This document shows, one piece after another, positions 1-8,356 of a stretch of 43,534 bases of DNA. Each line of letters opens with the position of its first letter. Position 1 is the first letter of the stretch. Origin of the DNA: JAKFWF01 sp031367505 (lineage in GTDB: Bacteria; Pseudomonadota; Alphaproteobacteria; Rhizobiales; Hyphomicrobiaceae); contig JANLPY010000221.1 of the NCBI GenBank assembly GCA_031367505.1, forward strand, positions 1 to 43,534. Reading direction: 5' to 3'. A model generated the notes under the pieces. It was not told the DNA's origin, did not search any database, and worked only from the letters and a program-made list of their open reading frames with translations. Made by a program: the position numbers and the translations under genes.

Positions 1-120
1 GGATATCTTGCGCGCGTCAACGATCCGCCTCCAGGCACTATGGTGATCTGGCGAGGCTTGTCTCGGCTGACTGACATTGAAATCGGCGCCGGCATCGGGG
101 CAAAATTTGTGGGTAATTGA
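1..120 (+). CDS. IS4-type transposase, C-terminal end (partial)
   Basis: The first 120 bases read open in frame 1 as 39 residues ending in TGA. They contain the segments NDPPPGTMVIWRG and RLTDIEIG and end in VGN, which I recognise as the extreme C-terminus of IS4/Tn5-type transposases (the helical tail behind the DDE catalytic core). The catalytic residues lie outside the window, so whether the gene is intact cannot be judged. The terminal inverted repeat should follow shortly after base 120, but I could not define it without the other end. The call rests on remembered family similarity over a short stretch. Confidence 0.6.
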   Translation, partial: GYLARVNDPPPGTMVIWRGLSRLTDIEIGAGIGAKFVGN

Positions 121-140
121 AAGTCTCGCCGGATGCTTAC

Positions 141-165
141 AATGCTACGGCTCAAATGCTACGGC
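141..165. repeat. Two direct copies of AATGCTACGGC, 14-base period
   Basis: Copies at 141-151 and 155-165 are identical over 11 bases and separated by 3. The pair sits 62 bases upstream of the regulator start at 228. It could be an operator for that regulator, or a by-product of the adjacent insertion-sequence end. Only the repeat itself is observed. Confidence 0.5.
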
Positions 166-227
166 GATGGCCGAAGCATTTTGTGTGGCATTCGATTAGA
201 GTGTTTGCTCCACTGGAGGAACCTCGC

Positions 228-938
228 ATGGCCAGCAACGGATTGTTTGCGGAAGTCGCCGCGTTATCAGGCGATCCGGCGCGAGCCGGCATGCTGCATG
301 CACTGATGGATGGCCGGGCGCTCACCGCAAGCGAGTTGGCAAGGGCCGCCGGAATAACGCCACAAACCGCGAGCGGTCATCTGCTGCGGATGACGACGGT
401 CGGTCTGCTGAGTGTCGAAAAGCAGGGCCGGCACCGTTACCATCGCCTAGCGTCACCAACGGTGGCGCGCATGATCGAAAGCATCATGCAGGTGGCAGCC
501 GAACTCGCGCCGGATCGGAAAAAATTCACGGTTGGTCCGCGCGACGCAGCCTTGCGTACCGCTCGTACCTGCTACGACCACTTCGCTGGCCGGCTCGGTG
601 TGGCCTTGGCTGATGCGTTGGTGGCGCGTGGGCACATCGAGTTGTCCAGTGAAGTGGGGCTTCTCACGCAAACCGGTATCGAATTCTTAGGGGGTGTGGG
701 GATCGATATCGCGCCGATGCTGGCGCGGCGCACCGTGCGTTCGGGTCGCGTTCTATGCCGCGCGTGCCTCGATTGGAGCGAGCGACGATTGCATCTGGGC
801 GGTGCCGTCGGCGCGGCGATTTGTTCATATAGCTTCGACAATGGCTGGACGCGACGGTTGGACGGAACGCGCGCAGTGCTGGTCACGCCTAAGGGAAACA
901 GCATCTTCCGAGAGAAGTTCGGTGCCACTTTGGCGTAA
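228..938 (+). CDS. ArsR-like winged-helix transcriptional regulator
   Basis: A 236-residue protein. Its first 90 residues form a winged helix-turn-helix of the ArsR/SmtB type: ALTASELARAAGITPQTASGH is followed by a turn into the wing at KQGRHRYHRL. The C-terminal part (about 100-236) has no metal-binding Cys pair that I can recognise and resembles the long C-terminal extension of other proteobacterial ArsR-like regulators. The start at 228 is preferred over an in-frame upstream ATG at 117 because a strong GGAGGA lies at 215-220 with ideal spacing, and because the extension would run into the transposase end. The gene is followed after 177 bases by an aldehyde dehydrogenase gene on the same strand, which may or may not be its target. 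The effector is unknown. Confidence 0.8.
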   Translation: MASNGLFAEVAALSGDPARAGMLHALMDGRALTASELARAAGITPQTASGHLLRMTTVGLLSVEKQGRHRYHRLASPTVARMIESIMQVAAELAPDRKKFTVGPRDAALRTARTCYDHFAGRLGVALADALVARGHIELSSEVGLLTQTGIEFLGGVGIDIAPMLARRTVRSGRVLCRACLDWSERRLHLGGAVGAAICSYSFDNGWTRRLDGTRAVLVTPKGNSIFREKFGATLA

Positions 939-1115
939 CGCTTCAAAATGTGATTGGCTCGCCCGACGGTGATCGAGCACCCTAAATTCTGGCCATTTCC
1001 CGCCAATCGCTGCCGGCTCGCATGCCAGCTGCGCATGCAATTCCACTTGCAGCCAACAGCGCGGCGTCCTTTATACACCTCAAGAACCCCTCAACCGCAC
1101 GGGAAGGATCCCCCT

Positions 1116-2546
1116 ATGTACGAAACGCTGAACCATTATATCGATGGCAAGTGGACCAAGGGCACATCGTCCAAGGCTCAGGATGTCGTAAACCCCTCGA
1201 CCAACGCCGTGCTGGGTTCGTTGCCGCATGCCTCGAAAGCCGATCTCGATGCGGCACTCGCGTCAGCCGAGAAGGGGTTCCAGCTATGGCGCCGGGTGTC
1301 CGCGTTCGAGCGTTCAAAAATCCTGCGCAAGGCCGGCGAGCTGATCCGCACCCGTGCCGACGCCATCGCGACCATTCTGACGCAGGAGCAGGGCAAGATC
1401 CTGGCTGAAGCCAAGATGGAAGTCCAAGGCTCAGCCGACATCTGCGAGTGGTTCGCCGAGGAAGGCCGCCGCGCCTATGGCCGCATCATTCCGGCCCGCG
1501 CCGACGGCATCCGCAACATGGTGATCCTTGAGCCGGTCGGTCCCGTTGCCGGTTTTAGCCCTTGGAACTTCCCGGTCACGCAGGCCGTGCGCAAGATCGC
1601 CGCTGCTTTGGCCGCCGGCTGTTCGATTATCGTCAAGTGCCCTGAAGAGACGCCTGGCTCGCCAATCGCGATGATCAAGTGCTTCATCGATGCGGGCGTT
1701 CCCGCTGGCGTGATCAATCTCGTCTACGGCGTTCCCGCCGAAATCTCCGAGTACTTGATCCCGTCGCCGATCATCCGCAAGATTTCGTTCACCGGCTCGG
1801 TACCGGTCGGCAAGCATCTGGCTGCACTCGCTGGTATGCACATGAAGCGGGCGACGATGGAACTCGGTGGCCATGCCCCGGTCCTCGTGTTCGACGACGC
1901 CGACCCGGAAGCCGTCGCCAATCTCACCACCGGCTTGAAGTTCCGCAACGCTGGCCAAGTCTGCATCTCGCCGACTCGCTTCTTCGTGCACGAGAAGGTC
2001 TATGACAAGTTCGTCGCTCAGTTCACGTCCAATGCCAAGGCTTTGAAGGTCGGCGATGGCCTCGACGCCAAGAGCACGATGGGTGCGCTCGCCAATCCGC
2101 GCCGCATCAACGCTATGGAATCGATCATAATGGATGCCCAGGAAAAGGGTGCAAAAGTCGCAACCGGCGGCAAGCGCATCGGTAACCAGGGTAACTTCTT
2201 CGAGCCGACCGTGCTGACCGATGTGCCAGCCAACGCCAACATCATGACGCAGGAGCCATTCGGCCCGGTTGCGATCATGATGCGCTTCAAGGACACCGAT
2301 AAGATGTTGGCCGAGGCCAACAGTTTGCCGTTCGGTCTCGCGTCGTATGCATTCACGCACAACGGCAAGACGGCGGCCAAGGTCGCCGATGTTCTCGACC
2401 ACGGCATGGTGACGATCAACCACCAGGGCTTGGCATTGCCGGAAACACCGTTCGGCGGCGTCAAGGATTCGGGCTATGGCCACGAAGGTGGCATCGAAGG
2501 TCTCAATGCCTACATGGCGACGAAATTCGTCAGCTATATGGGGTGA
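1116..2546 (+). CDS. NAD(P)-dependent aldehyde dehydrogenase, succinate-semialdehyde type
   Basis: A 476-residue cytosolic aldehyde dehydrogenase of normal family length. It should oxidise an aldehyde to the acid with NAD(P); best match by memory is the alphaproteobacterial succinate-semialdehyde dehydrogenase group (GabD-like), which closes the 4-aminobutyrate pathway into the TCA cycle. Visible residues: Asn151 in the SPWNFP oxyanion motif, general base Glu249 in MELGGH, and nucleophile Cys283 in GQVCISPTRF. The C-terminus carries the usual PFGGVKDSGYG loop. The ATG at 1116 begins the expected MYETLNHYIDGKW N-terminus; in-frame codons upstream translate intergenic DNA. The substrate is inferred from group similarity, and related aldehydes such as glutarate semialdehyde are possible. 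No transaminase lies nearby. Confidence 0.85.
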   Translation: MYETLNHYIDGKWTKGTSSKAQDVVNPSTNAVLGSLPHASKADLDAALASAEKGFQLWRRVSAFERSKILRKAGELIRTRADAIATILTQEQGKILAEAKMEVQGSADICEWFAEEGRRAYGRIIPARADGIRNMVILEPVGPVAGFSPWNFPVTQAVRKIAAALAAGCSIIVKCPEETPGSPIAMIKCFIDAGVPAGVINLVYGVPAEISEYLIPSPIIRKISFTGSVPVGKHLAALAGMHMKRATMELGGHAPVLVFDDADPEAVANLTTGLKFRNAGQVCISPTRFFVHEKVYDKFVAQFTSNAKALKVGDGLDAKSTMGALANPRRINAMESIIMDAQEKGAKVATGGKRIGNQGNFFEPTVLTDVPANANIMTQEPFGPVAIMMRFKDTDKMLAEANSLPFGLASYAFTHNGKTAAKVADVLDHGMVTINHQGLALPETPFGGVKDSGYGHEGGIEGLNAYMATKFVSYMG

Positions 2547-2620
2547 GCTTGTGGCAGGGGCGGCCAACGCTGAGATTGAGCGTATCGTTACTGGGTGCTC
2601 ACCTCCCCTGAAATGTCATC

Positions 2621-2654
2621 CTCGGGTCCCTCGGCGCAGGTCGAGGGACCCGAG
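2621..2654. repeat. REP-like palindrome downstream of the aldehyde dehydrogenase gene
   Basis: A perfect 13-bp inverted repeat: CTCGGGTCCCTCG at 2621-2633 pairs with 2642-2654 around an 8-base loop. No T-run follows, so it is more likely a dispersed repetitive palindrome than a classical terminator, although it could still block exonucleases or weaken readthrough into the tRNA. Confidence 0.7.
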
Positions 2655-2685
2655 CGGTTTCTCAGGTCAAACTTTGCGACGGCAA

Positions 2686-2714
2686 TTGACACGAACCTGT
2701 ACGCGCACTACTCA
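2686..2714 (+). promoter_or_regulatory. Sigma-70-type promoter for tRNA-Leu
   Basis: A perfect -35 TTGACA (2686-2691), a 17-base spacer and a -10-like TACTCA (2709-2714) place a start site near 2721, just ahead of the mature tRNA 5' end at 2725. Confidence 0.65.
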
Positions 2715-2724
2715 CATCGCCGTG

Positions 2725-2809
2725 GCCCAGATGGCGGAATTGGTAGACGCACTGCTTTCAGGTAGCAGCGCCGCAAGGCGTGAAGGTTCGAGTCCTTTTC
2801 TGGGCACCA
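2725..2809 (+). tRNA. tRNA-Leu (anticodon CAG), CCA encoded
   Basis: Folds as a class II tRNA. The 7-bp acceptor stem GCCCAGA pairs with TCTGGGC (2799-2805). The anticodon arm CTGCT-TTCAGGT-AGCAG gives CAG. A long variable arm (CGCCGCAAGGCG) is typical of tRNA-Leu, and the T arm contains GGTTCGAGTCC. Discriminator A2806 and CCA 2807-2809 are encoded. A 12-base palindrome (AAATCTAGATTT, 2831-2842) follows and may help end transcription. Confidence 0.97.
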
Positions 2810-2877
2810 CATGCCATTGATATCATTGAGAAATCTAGATTTTGTAAGAGTAATTGCCAATTAAACGCCGACGCCAA

Positions 2878-3729
2878 CTAACCGGCCTTGCGCCGTTTAG
2901 GGGCGGCTTTGGTCTTCGGTCTGGTTTTTGACGTAGCTGATTTCCTGCCACCCTGCCCCACGCTCTGCCGAAGCGCGGCCATCAGATCGATCACGTTGGA
3001 TCTGTTCTGCGGATGTTCCGGCCGCTCAATCTTCTTGCCGGCGGCCTTGCGCTGCACCAGCTTGCGTAAGGCGAGTTCGTATTCGTCCTGGAACTTCGAG
3101 GGATCGAAATGGCCTGCCATTTTGTCCAGGATGTGGGAGGCTAACTGCACCATCTCCTTATCGACCTTGGGTGAAGGGACACCTCTGAATGCGTCCTCGT
3201 CATCGCGGACCTCGTCGTCATAACGCAGGGTGGTGCCGAGCATTCCCTTGCCCCATGGTTCGATTGCCATGATGTGTTCGCGGTTGGCGAAAACGATGCG
3301 CGCGAGGGCCACTCGGCCCTTGTCCTTCATCGCATCGCGGATAACCGCATACGCCTCTTCGCCGTTCTTCGCATCGGGCACGATGTAGTAGGCGCGGTCA
3401 TAGTAGCGCTTGTCGATTTCGCCGGCCGGCACGAACGAGGAGAAGTCGATGGTGTGTGTGCTCTCAACCTTGACCGCGTCGAGGTCATCCGGTGCGATCT
3501 CAACGTAAGTGCCTTTAGAGAGTTCGTAGCCGCGCCCCTTCTCCTCCTTGTCGACGACCTTGCCGGTCTCCTCATCGACCATCTGTTGCCGCAGCCGGTT
3601 TCCGGTTTTGCGGTTGATCTGATGGAAGTGCGTTTTTTCCGAAAGGCTCGTCGCAGGAAATAGGGCGACGGGACAGGTCACCAGCGACAATTTCAAATAT
3701 CCTTTCCAGTAGGCTCGGCCGATCGCCAT
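2878..3729 (-). CDS. ku: Ku protein, NHEJ DNA-end binding
   Basis: A 283-residue bacterial Ku, normal length. It begins MAIGRAYWKGYLKLSLVTCPV, the usual start of the Ku beta-barrel core, and ends in a lysine/arginine-rich tail (TSKTRPKTKAAPKRRKAG) typical of bacterial Ku and thought to contact DNA and LigD. Ku homodimers ring broken DNA ends and recruit LigD. The start at 3729 has AGGAG about 9 bases upstream; an in-frame ATG 27 bases further up is less likely. The gene is divergent from ligD with 104 bases between, so the pair forms the classic two-component bacterial NHEJ system. The EcfG-type promoter seen in that gap points only toward ligD. Confidence 0.95.
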   Translation of the reverse strand: MAIGRAYWKGYLKLSLVTCPVALFPATSLSEKTHFHQINRKTGNRLRQQMVDEETGKVVDKEEKGRGYELSKGTYVEIAPDDLDAVKVESTHTIDFSSFVPAGEIDKRYYDRAYYIVPDAKNGEEAYAVIRDAMKDKGRVALARIVFANREHIMAIEPWGKGMLGTTLRYDDEVRDDEDAFRGVPSPKVDKEMVQLASHILDKMAGHFDPSKFQDEYELALRKLVQRKAAGKKIERPEHPQNRSNVIDLMAALRQSVGQGGRKSATSKTRPKTKAAPKRRKAG

Positions 3730-3758
3730 TGTGCGTCTCCTGATAGACAACAACATTG

Positions 3759-3784
3759 GGAACGCGGAGATAGGCTTAAGCGTT
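3759..3784 (+). promoter_or_regulatory. EcfG-type (general stress response) promoter of ligD
   Basis: GGAAC at 3759-3763, a 17-base spacer and CGTT at 3781-3784 match the alphaproteobacterial EcfG/RpoE2 consensus (GGAAC-N16-17-CGTT). Transcription would start near 3790, leaving a leader of about 45 bases to the ligD ATG at 3834. The match is exact; function is inferred. Confidence 0.65.
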
Positions 3785-3833
3785 GCATCGATAGGAAAAA
3801 ATTCGGTTCGAGCTGGGAGCTTCCGGAGCTGCG

Positions 3834-6482
3834 ATGGCGAAGAAACTGGCGACCTATCAAGCCAAGCGCGATTTCAAAAAGTCCTCTGAGCCTAGTGGTA
3901 CGGCTGCCATCAAGCCGGCCGATTATCCGCGCTTCGTCGTGCAAAAGCATGCGGCGACCCGCCTTCACTACGACTTGCGCCTCGAATTTGATGGTGTATT
4001 CAAATCCTGGGCGGTCACCAAAGGACCGTCGCTCAATCCGCAGGACAAGCGCCTTGCCGTCGAAGTCGAAGACCACCCCCTCGACTACGGCGATTTCGAA
4101 GGCACAATTCCCAAGGGCGAGTATGGCGGCGGCACGGTCATGGTCTGGGATCGCGGCTTTTGGACGCCGGATGGCTCGCCGGACGCCGGCGCCGATCTTC
4201 GCAAGGGCGAGTTGAAGTTCACCCTGGCCGGGGAAAAGTTGCGGGGTAGCTGGGTGCTGGTGCGCATCAAGCACAACCGTGATGGCAGCCAGCGTAAGAA
4301 CTGGCTGTTGATCAAGCATCGCGACCATTACAGCAGCGACGATGACGTCACCAAGCAGGATCGTTCGGCTGCATCCGGCAGATCCTTGGATGATATCGCT
4401 GGCGGCAAGGGGCGCGGACCTATGCCCTTTATGGCCGCTGGAAAGAAAGCCGCAGCAGCCAAGGCTGTATGGCACTCCCACAAAGTAGGCGATCGCAAGC
4501 CCGCTACTGCAGTGGCGTTGCGAGCCAAACCCTCGCCTCGCAAAGTCGCCAAGTCCAGTGCAAAAAGCGCGCGGGGCGGTAATATGCCGCCGTTCATCGC
4601 GCCACAACTTTGCAAATTGGTCGCCCGGCCGTCGCGAGGCGGCACATGGGTGCACGAGATCAAGTTTGATGGTTACCGCATGCAATTGCGCATCGAGGAT
4701 GGCGATGCCACGTTGCGCACGCGCAAAGGTATTGATTGGACCGACAAGTTCAGCGCCTTGGCCAAGGCTGCCAGCGCACTTTCCAATGCGATCATCGACG
4801 GTGAGGTCATTGCGCTCGACAGCAATGGAGCACCTGATTTTGCCGCCTTGCAAGCCGCGCTCTCGGAGGGTCGTTCGGAGAATTTGGTTTATTTTGCCTT
4901 CGACTTGCTGTTCGACGGCGAGAACGATCTTCGCGATCTTCCGCTCGCCAAACGCAAGGCCCGCTTGAAGACGTTGCTCGGCAAGAAGGCGCGGCCAAAC
5001 ATTCGCTTCGTGGACCACCTCACCGGTGCCGGCGATGCCGTGCTCCACTCGGCCTGCCGCATGCACCTTGAAGGCATCATCTCAAAACAGCTTAACGCGC
5101 CATATCGCTCGGGCCGCACTGACAGTTGGACCAAATCGAAATGCAGGGTTGGGCATGAGGTTGTCATTGCGGGATGGAGCGGCGATGCAAGCAAGCTGCG
5201 GTCCCTTATCGCTGGCGTCTATCGCGGCGATATCCTGGTGCACGTCGGCCAGATCGGCACCGGCTTCAATGCACGCAACACCCCCGAGCTTTTAAGGAAA
5301 CTCAAAGCGAACGCGACCGGCCACTCGCCATTCTCGGGCAGGGAAGTTCCACGCAAGCAGCCCGACTGGAATTGGGTGAAGCCAACCCTTGTCGCGGAAA
5401 TAGAATTCGCCGGCTGGACCGGCGCCGGCATGATCCGACAGTCCGCTTTCAAAGGATTGCGCGACGACAAGCCCGCCAGGGAGGTGCGGGCAGAACGGCC
5501 TGCATCGCCTGACTATGTCGATCTCGCCAAACCAAAGCCCCTCGCAAGAAAATCAGCGGCATCAAGTTCAGGCAGCAATGTCGTCATGGGCGTCACGCTC
5601 TCGCATCCAGACAAAGAACTCTGGCCCGCCACGAACGATCTTGAGCCCGTCACAAAACGCGATCTTGCTAACTATCTGGAGCAGGTTGGCTCTTCGATGA
5701 TCGCTCATCTCAGAGGCCGGCCCTGCTCAATCATTCGTTCGCCGGACGGCATCACCGGGCAAACGTTCTTCCAGCGTCATGCAATGGCGGGCGTATCGAA
5801 CCTCGTTGAGCTGATCACTGTTGAGGGCGATCGCAACCCCTACCTGCAGTTCGATCGGGTCGAAGCCTTGATCGCGATGGCGCAGATTTCGGCCGTGGAA
5901 TTTCATCCTTGGAATTGCGAGCCTAACATGCCGCAGGTGCCCGGTCGTCTCATCTTCGATCTCGATCCGGCGCCTGACGTGCCGTTCCCGGCGGTGATCA
6001 CGGCTGCGAAAGAAATGCGCGACCGGTTGGAGAAGGTTGGCCTCGTCTCCTTCTGCAAAACGACCGGCGGCAAGGGGCTGCATGTCGTGGCGCCACTAAA
6101 GGCGAACGCCAAAAATCCGCTCGATTGGAAACAGGCAAAGGCGTTTGCGCAAGCCGTCTGCGCGCAGATGTCGAACGACAGCCCTGACCGCTATTTGATT
6201 AATATGTCGAAGAAGCAGCGCGCCGGGCGCATCTTCCTCGACTATCTGCGCAACGACAGTATGGCGACGGCGGTTGCACCGTTGTCGCCGCGCGGGCGGC
6301 CAGGGGCGCCGGTTTCAATGCCGGTGAATTGGAACCAAGTACGCGAAGGCCTCGACCCGCAACGCTACACCGTGCGATCGGTACCGGCTCTCATCGCCAA
6401 GAGTAAAGCGTGGGGCAACTACGGTGACGCGGAACGACCGCTCGACATCGCGATCAAAAATCTTCTTGCGGGCAAAAAATGA
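3834..6482 (+). CDS. ligD: Multidomain DNA ligase D (phosphoesterase-ligase-polymerase)
   Basis: An 882-residue ATP-dependent ligase that trims, fills and seals double-strand breaks with Ku. Domain order is PE-Lig-Pol, as in Pseudomonas LigD and unlike the mycobacterial Pol-PE-Lig order. The PE domain (about 30-170) has the metal and phosphate ligands His39, His45, Asp47 and His81. The ligase domain (about 255-560) has nucleotidyl acceptor Lys277 in EIKFDGYRM. The polymerase/primase domain (about 590-880) has metal-binding Asp709 and Asp711 in IFDLDPAPD and the TTGGKGLH motif. A basic, alanine-rich linker joins PE to Lig (about 205-250). GGAG at 3825-3828 supports the ATG at 3834. All three active sites look intact. 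Confidence 0.96.
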   Translation: MAKKLATYQAKRDFKKSSEPSGTAAIKPADYPRFVVQKHAATRLHYDLRLEFDGVFKSWAVTKGPSLNPQDKRLAVEVEDHPLDYGDFEGTIPKGEYGGGTVMVWDRGFWTPDGSPDAGADLRKGELKFTLAGEKLRGSWVLVRIKHNRDGSQRKNWLLIKHRDHYSSDDDVTKQDRSAASGRSLDDIAGGKGRGPMPFMAAGKKAAAAKAVWHSHKVGDRKPATAVALRAKPSPRKVAKSSAKSARGGNMPPFIAPQLCKLVARPSRGGTWVHEIKFDGYRMQLRIEDGDATLRTRKGIDWTDKFSALAKAASALSNAIIDGEVIALDSNGAPDFAALQAALSEGRSENLVYFAFDLLFDGENDLRDLPLAKRKARLKTLLGKKARPNIRFVDHLTGAGDAVLHSACRMHLEGIISKQLNAPYRSGRTDSWTKSKCRVGHEVVIAGWSGDASKLRSLIAGVYRGDILVHVGQIGTGFNARNTPELLRKLKANATGHSPFSGREVPRKQPDWNWVKPTLVAEIEFAGWTGAGMIRQSAFKGLRDDKPAREVRAERPASPDYVDLAKPKPLARKSAASSSGSNVVMGVTLSHPDKELWPATNDLEPVTKRDLANYLEQVGSSMIAHLRGRPCSIIRSPDGITGQTFFQRHAMAGVSNLVELITVEGDRNPYLQFDRVEALIAMAQISAVEFHPWNCEPNMPQVPGRLIFDLDPAPDVPFPAVITAAKEMRDRLEKVGLVSFCKTTGGKGLHVVAPLKANAKNPLDWKQAKAFAQAVCAQMSNDSPDRYLINMSKKQRAGRIFLDYLRNDSMATAVAPLSPRGRPGAPVSMPVNWNQVREGLDPQRYTVRSVPALIAKSKAWGNYGDAERPLDIAIKNLLAGKK

Positions 6483-6607
6483 ATGGCGCGCCGATGACGC
6501 TTTATTGTGCCAAGGTCGTGCGCACAATTTGGGAATTCGAGTCCGGCCGAATGGCGCCAACCATTATTGGATAGCTTCGGCCATCCGGTCCCACCGATAC
6601 CCTCAGT

Positions 6608-8356
6608 TCAGGCGGCGTGGCCCGTCTTATTGCTCGTTTGGCGAGGCGTATCGCGAGTTGCCGGCGTTGGTGCAACTGAATCGCCGTTAAAGTGTTCTCG
6701 CGAAATTAAAAGTGTCCATCTGAAGCCGGCAGGTTCGTATTCCAATGTGGCACTTCCACCAACGGCTGTGGAAACCATATGACCGATAACGACTTGCCCA
6801 AAACCCTTTCGGCTCGCAGGGCGCACGAGTGGGCCACCACTTTCGATCCAGCAGATTTGTAGAAGCGGTTCGGTTTCATGGCTTACGACGCTACACGTCA
6901 CCGTTACCTTCCCGGCCGGCACGGACAATGCGCCATACTTACTCGCGTTCGTCGCTAGCTCGTGAAGCGCCAAGCCGATTGCCTGAGTAGCAGTCGGGGT
7001 CAGGTTTATCGACGGACATGAAACTTCGATCCGAGCCGCATCGGCGAACGGTGCCAAGTGATTATGGATAAGGCTCGAGAGCGAAGCACCTTTCCAGTCT
7101 TGGTTGATCAGAGCGTCGTGCGAAGTAGAAAGCCCGCGAAGCCGGGCGGCATAGTTGATGTGAAAATCCTCCAAAGATGTTGCCGAACGCAGCGTTTGGT
7201 TGGCAATCGATTGGATTATGGCAATCAAGTTTTTCGATCGGTGGGACAGCTCACGAAGTAGAAACCGCGCGTGCTCATCCGCCAGATTGCGAGCAGCAAT
7301 CACGACCTGAGCATGTTCGAACGCCGCCCGCACTTCCGACAGCTCTTTGATATATGCTGGTGTCTCGGACAAAGGCTTACCCTGCACGAGCGTCGTGGCG
7401 GCTTCGCTGAACGACTTAATGCTTTTTGCAATCCGTCGCGCTAAGAAGCTTGCAAATACGATGCTCAGAAGGGCCACTGTCGTCGCGGCAATGAACATCC
7501 ATTCGGTTGCTCGGCGTACTGGTTCCAGCAAGACCGTCGAAGGTACCGATACGACGCTCGTCCATCCCGTTAGTTTCGAACGACGGAATGAATTGGCAGT
7601 GCGAACCCCTTCTAGTGTCGTGTTTTCGAAGTTCCCCGCATCTGACTGCCCGCGCGCCACTTCGCCCAATTCGGGCCTTGCCAACGTGCCGACAAGTCGT
7701 TCGGGGTTGAGATTGCGGGATACGAAACGGCCTTCGCGATCAACGACCGCGGCGGCCCACTCTGGATTGACCCCCGCTTTCGAAAATAGCATGACGAAGC
7801 GCTCCGGGTAGACCACGGCGGATAAAACGTACGTAGGCGTTTTGTTTCGAAACACTGGAACAGCAATCGAAATAATCGGTCGTTGGACAGCCGTCCCCTG
7901 AATAACATTCGACACAAGAGTTTTGCCGCGAAGTACTGACTCGAAGACCGACATGTCAGTGCGCTTGGGGAGCGGATCATCAAGCGGGACAAACGTGGAC
8001 ATCAATTGTTGGCCCGAAGCGTCAAGCAGTGCGATCACCGCGATGCGTTCGCCAACGAGCCTATCGGCGTATGTGCGGAACGTTTCGATGTCGCCCTTCA
8101 AAAGGTCCGGCGATTGCGCAAGGCCTGACAACAGCGTGCTGATGGCACCTGTCTCGCCATCCAAAAGATGCGAAAGATTGCTCGCCGCATCGTCGCGCTG
8201 CGCTTCGATCACGTGGCGTTCTGCATTGGCATAGCGATAGGCCAGAAACGCAGAGAAGCCCACGATCGGCAACAATCCAGCGGCAATCAATATGATGAGC
8301 CGAGCCTCAATGCTCGACCACCAGCTGCCAGGGTTCTTGCTAAGCATGGATGACAT
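6608..8356 (-). CDS. Membrane HWE-family sensor histidine kinase
   Basis: A 582-residue sensor kinase. Transmembrane helix about 19-41, a periplasmic Cache-like sensor (about 45-280), a second helix (about 284-306), HAMP (about 307-355), then an HWE kinase core. The phosphoacceptor is His372 in RELSHRSKNL; the N-box HELATNASKYGALS and the WIESGGP motif are HWE-family hallmarks. GGAAG precedes the start at 8356. No response regulator or anti-sigma gene is adjacent, so it is an orphan here. HWE kinases in this bacterial class often feed the PhyR general stress response, but nothing nearby proves that link. The signal sensed is unknown. Confidence 0.9.
   Translation of the reverse strand: MSSMLSKNPGSWWSSIEARLIILIAAGLLPIVGFSAFLAYRYANAERHVIEAQRDDAASNLSHLLDGETGAISTLLSGLAQSPDLLKGDIETFRTYADRLVGERIAVIALLDASGQQLMSTFVPLDDPLPKRTDMSVFESVLRGKTLVSNVIQGTAVQRPIISIAVPVFRNKTPTYVLSAVVYPERFVMLFSKAGVNPEWAAAVVDREGRFVSRNLNPERLVGTLARPELGEVARGQSDAGNFENTTLEGVRTANSFRRSKLTGWTSVVSVPSTVLLEPVRRATEWMFIAATTVALLSIVFASFLARRIAKSIKSFSEAATTLVQGKPLSETPAYIKELSEVRAAFEHAQVVIAARNLADEHARFLLRELSHRSKNLIAIIQSIANQTLRSATSLEDFHINYAARLRGLSTSHDALINQDWKGASLSSLIHNHLAPFADAARIEVSCPSINLTPTATQAIGLALHELATNASKYGALSVPAGKVTVTCSVVSHETEPLLQICWIESGGPLVRPASRKGFGQVVIGHMVSTAVGGSATLEYEPAGFRWTLLISREHFNGDSVAPTPATRDTPRQTSNKTGHAA

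Noticed and set aside
1431..2567. Long open frame on the minus strand opposite the aldehyde dehydrogenase
   Set aside because: Histidine/arginine/aspartate-rich antisense composition, no family, and the plus strand has a complete catalytic gene.
2600..2660. Palindrome as a CRISPR-like unit
   Set aside because: A single copy with no spacer-repeat array or cas genes.
3693..5066. 457-codon open frame on the minus strand opposite ligD and overlapping the ku start
   Set aside because: Would overlap two well-recognised genes and shows no domain.
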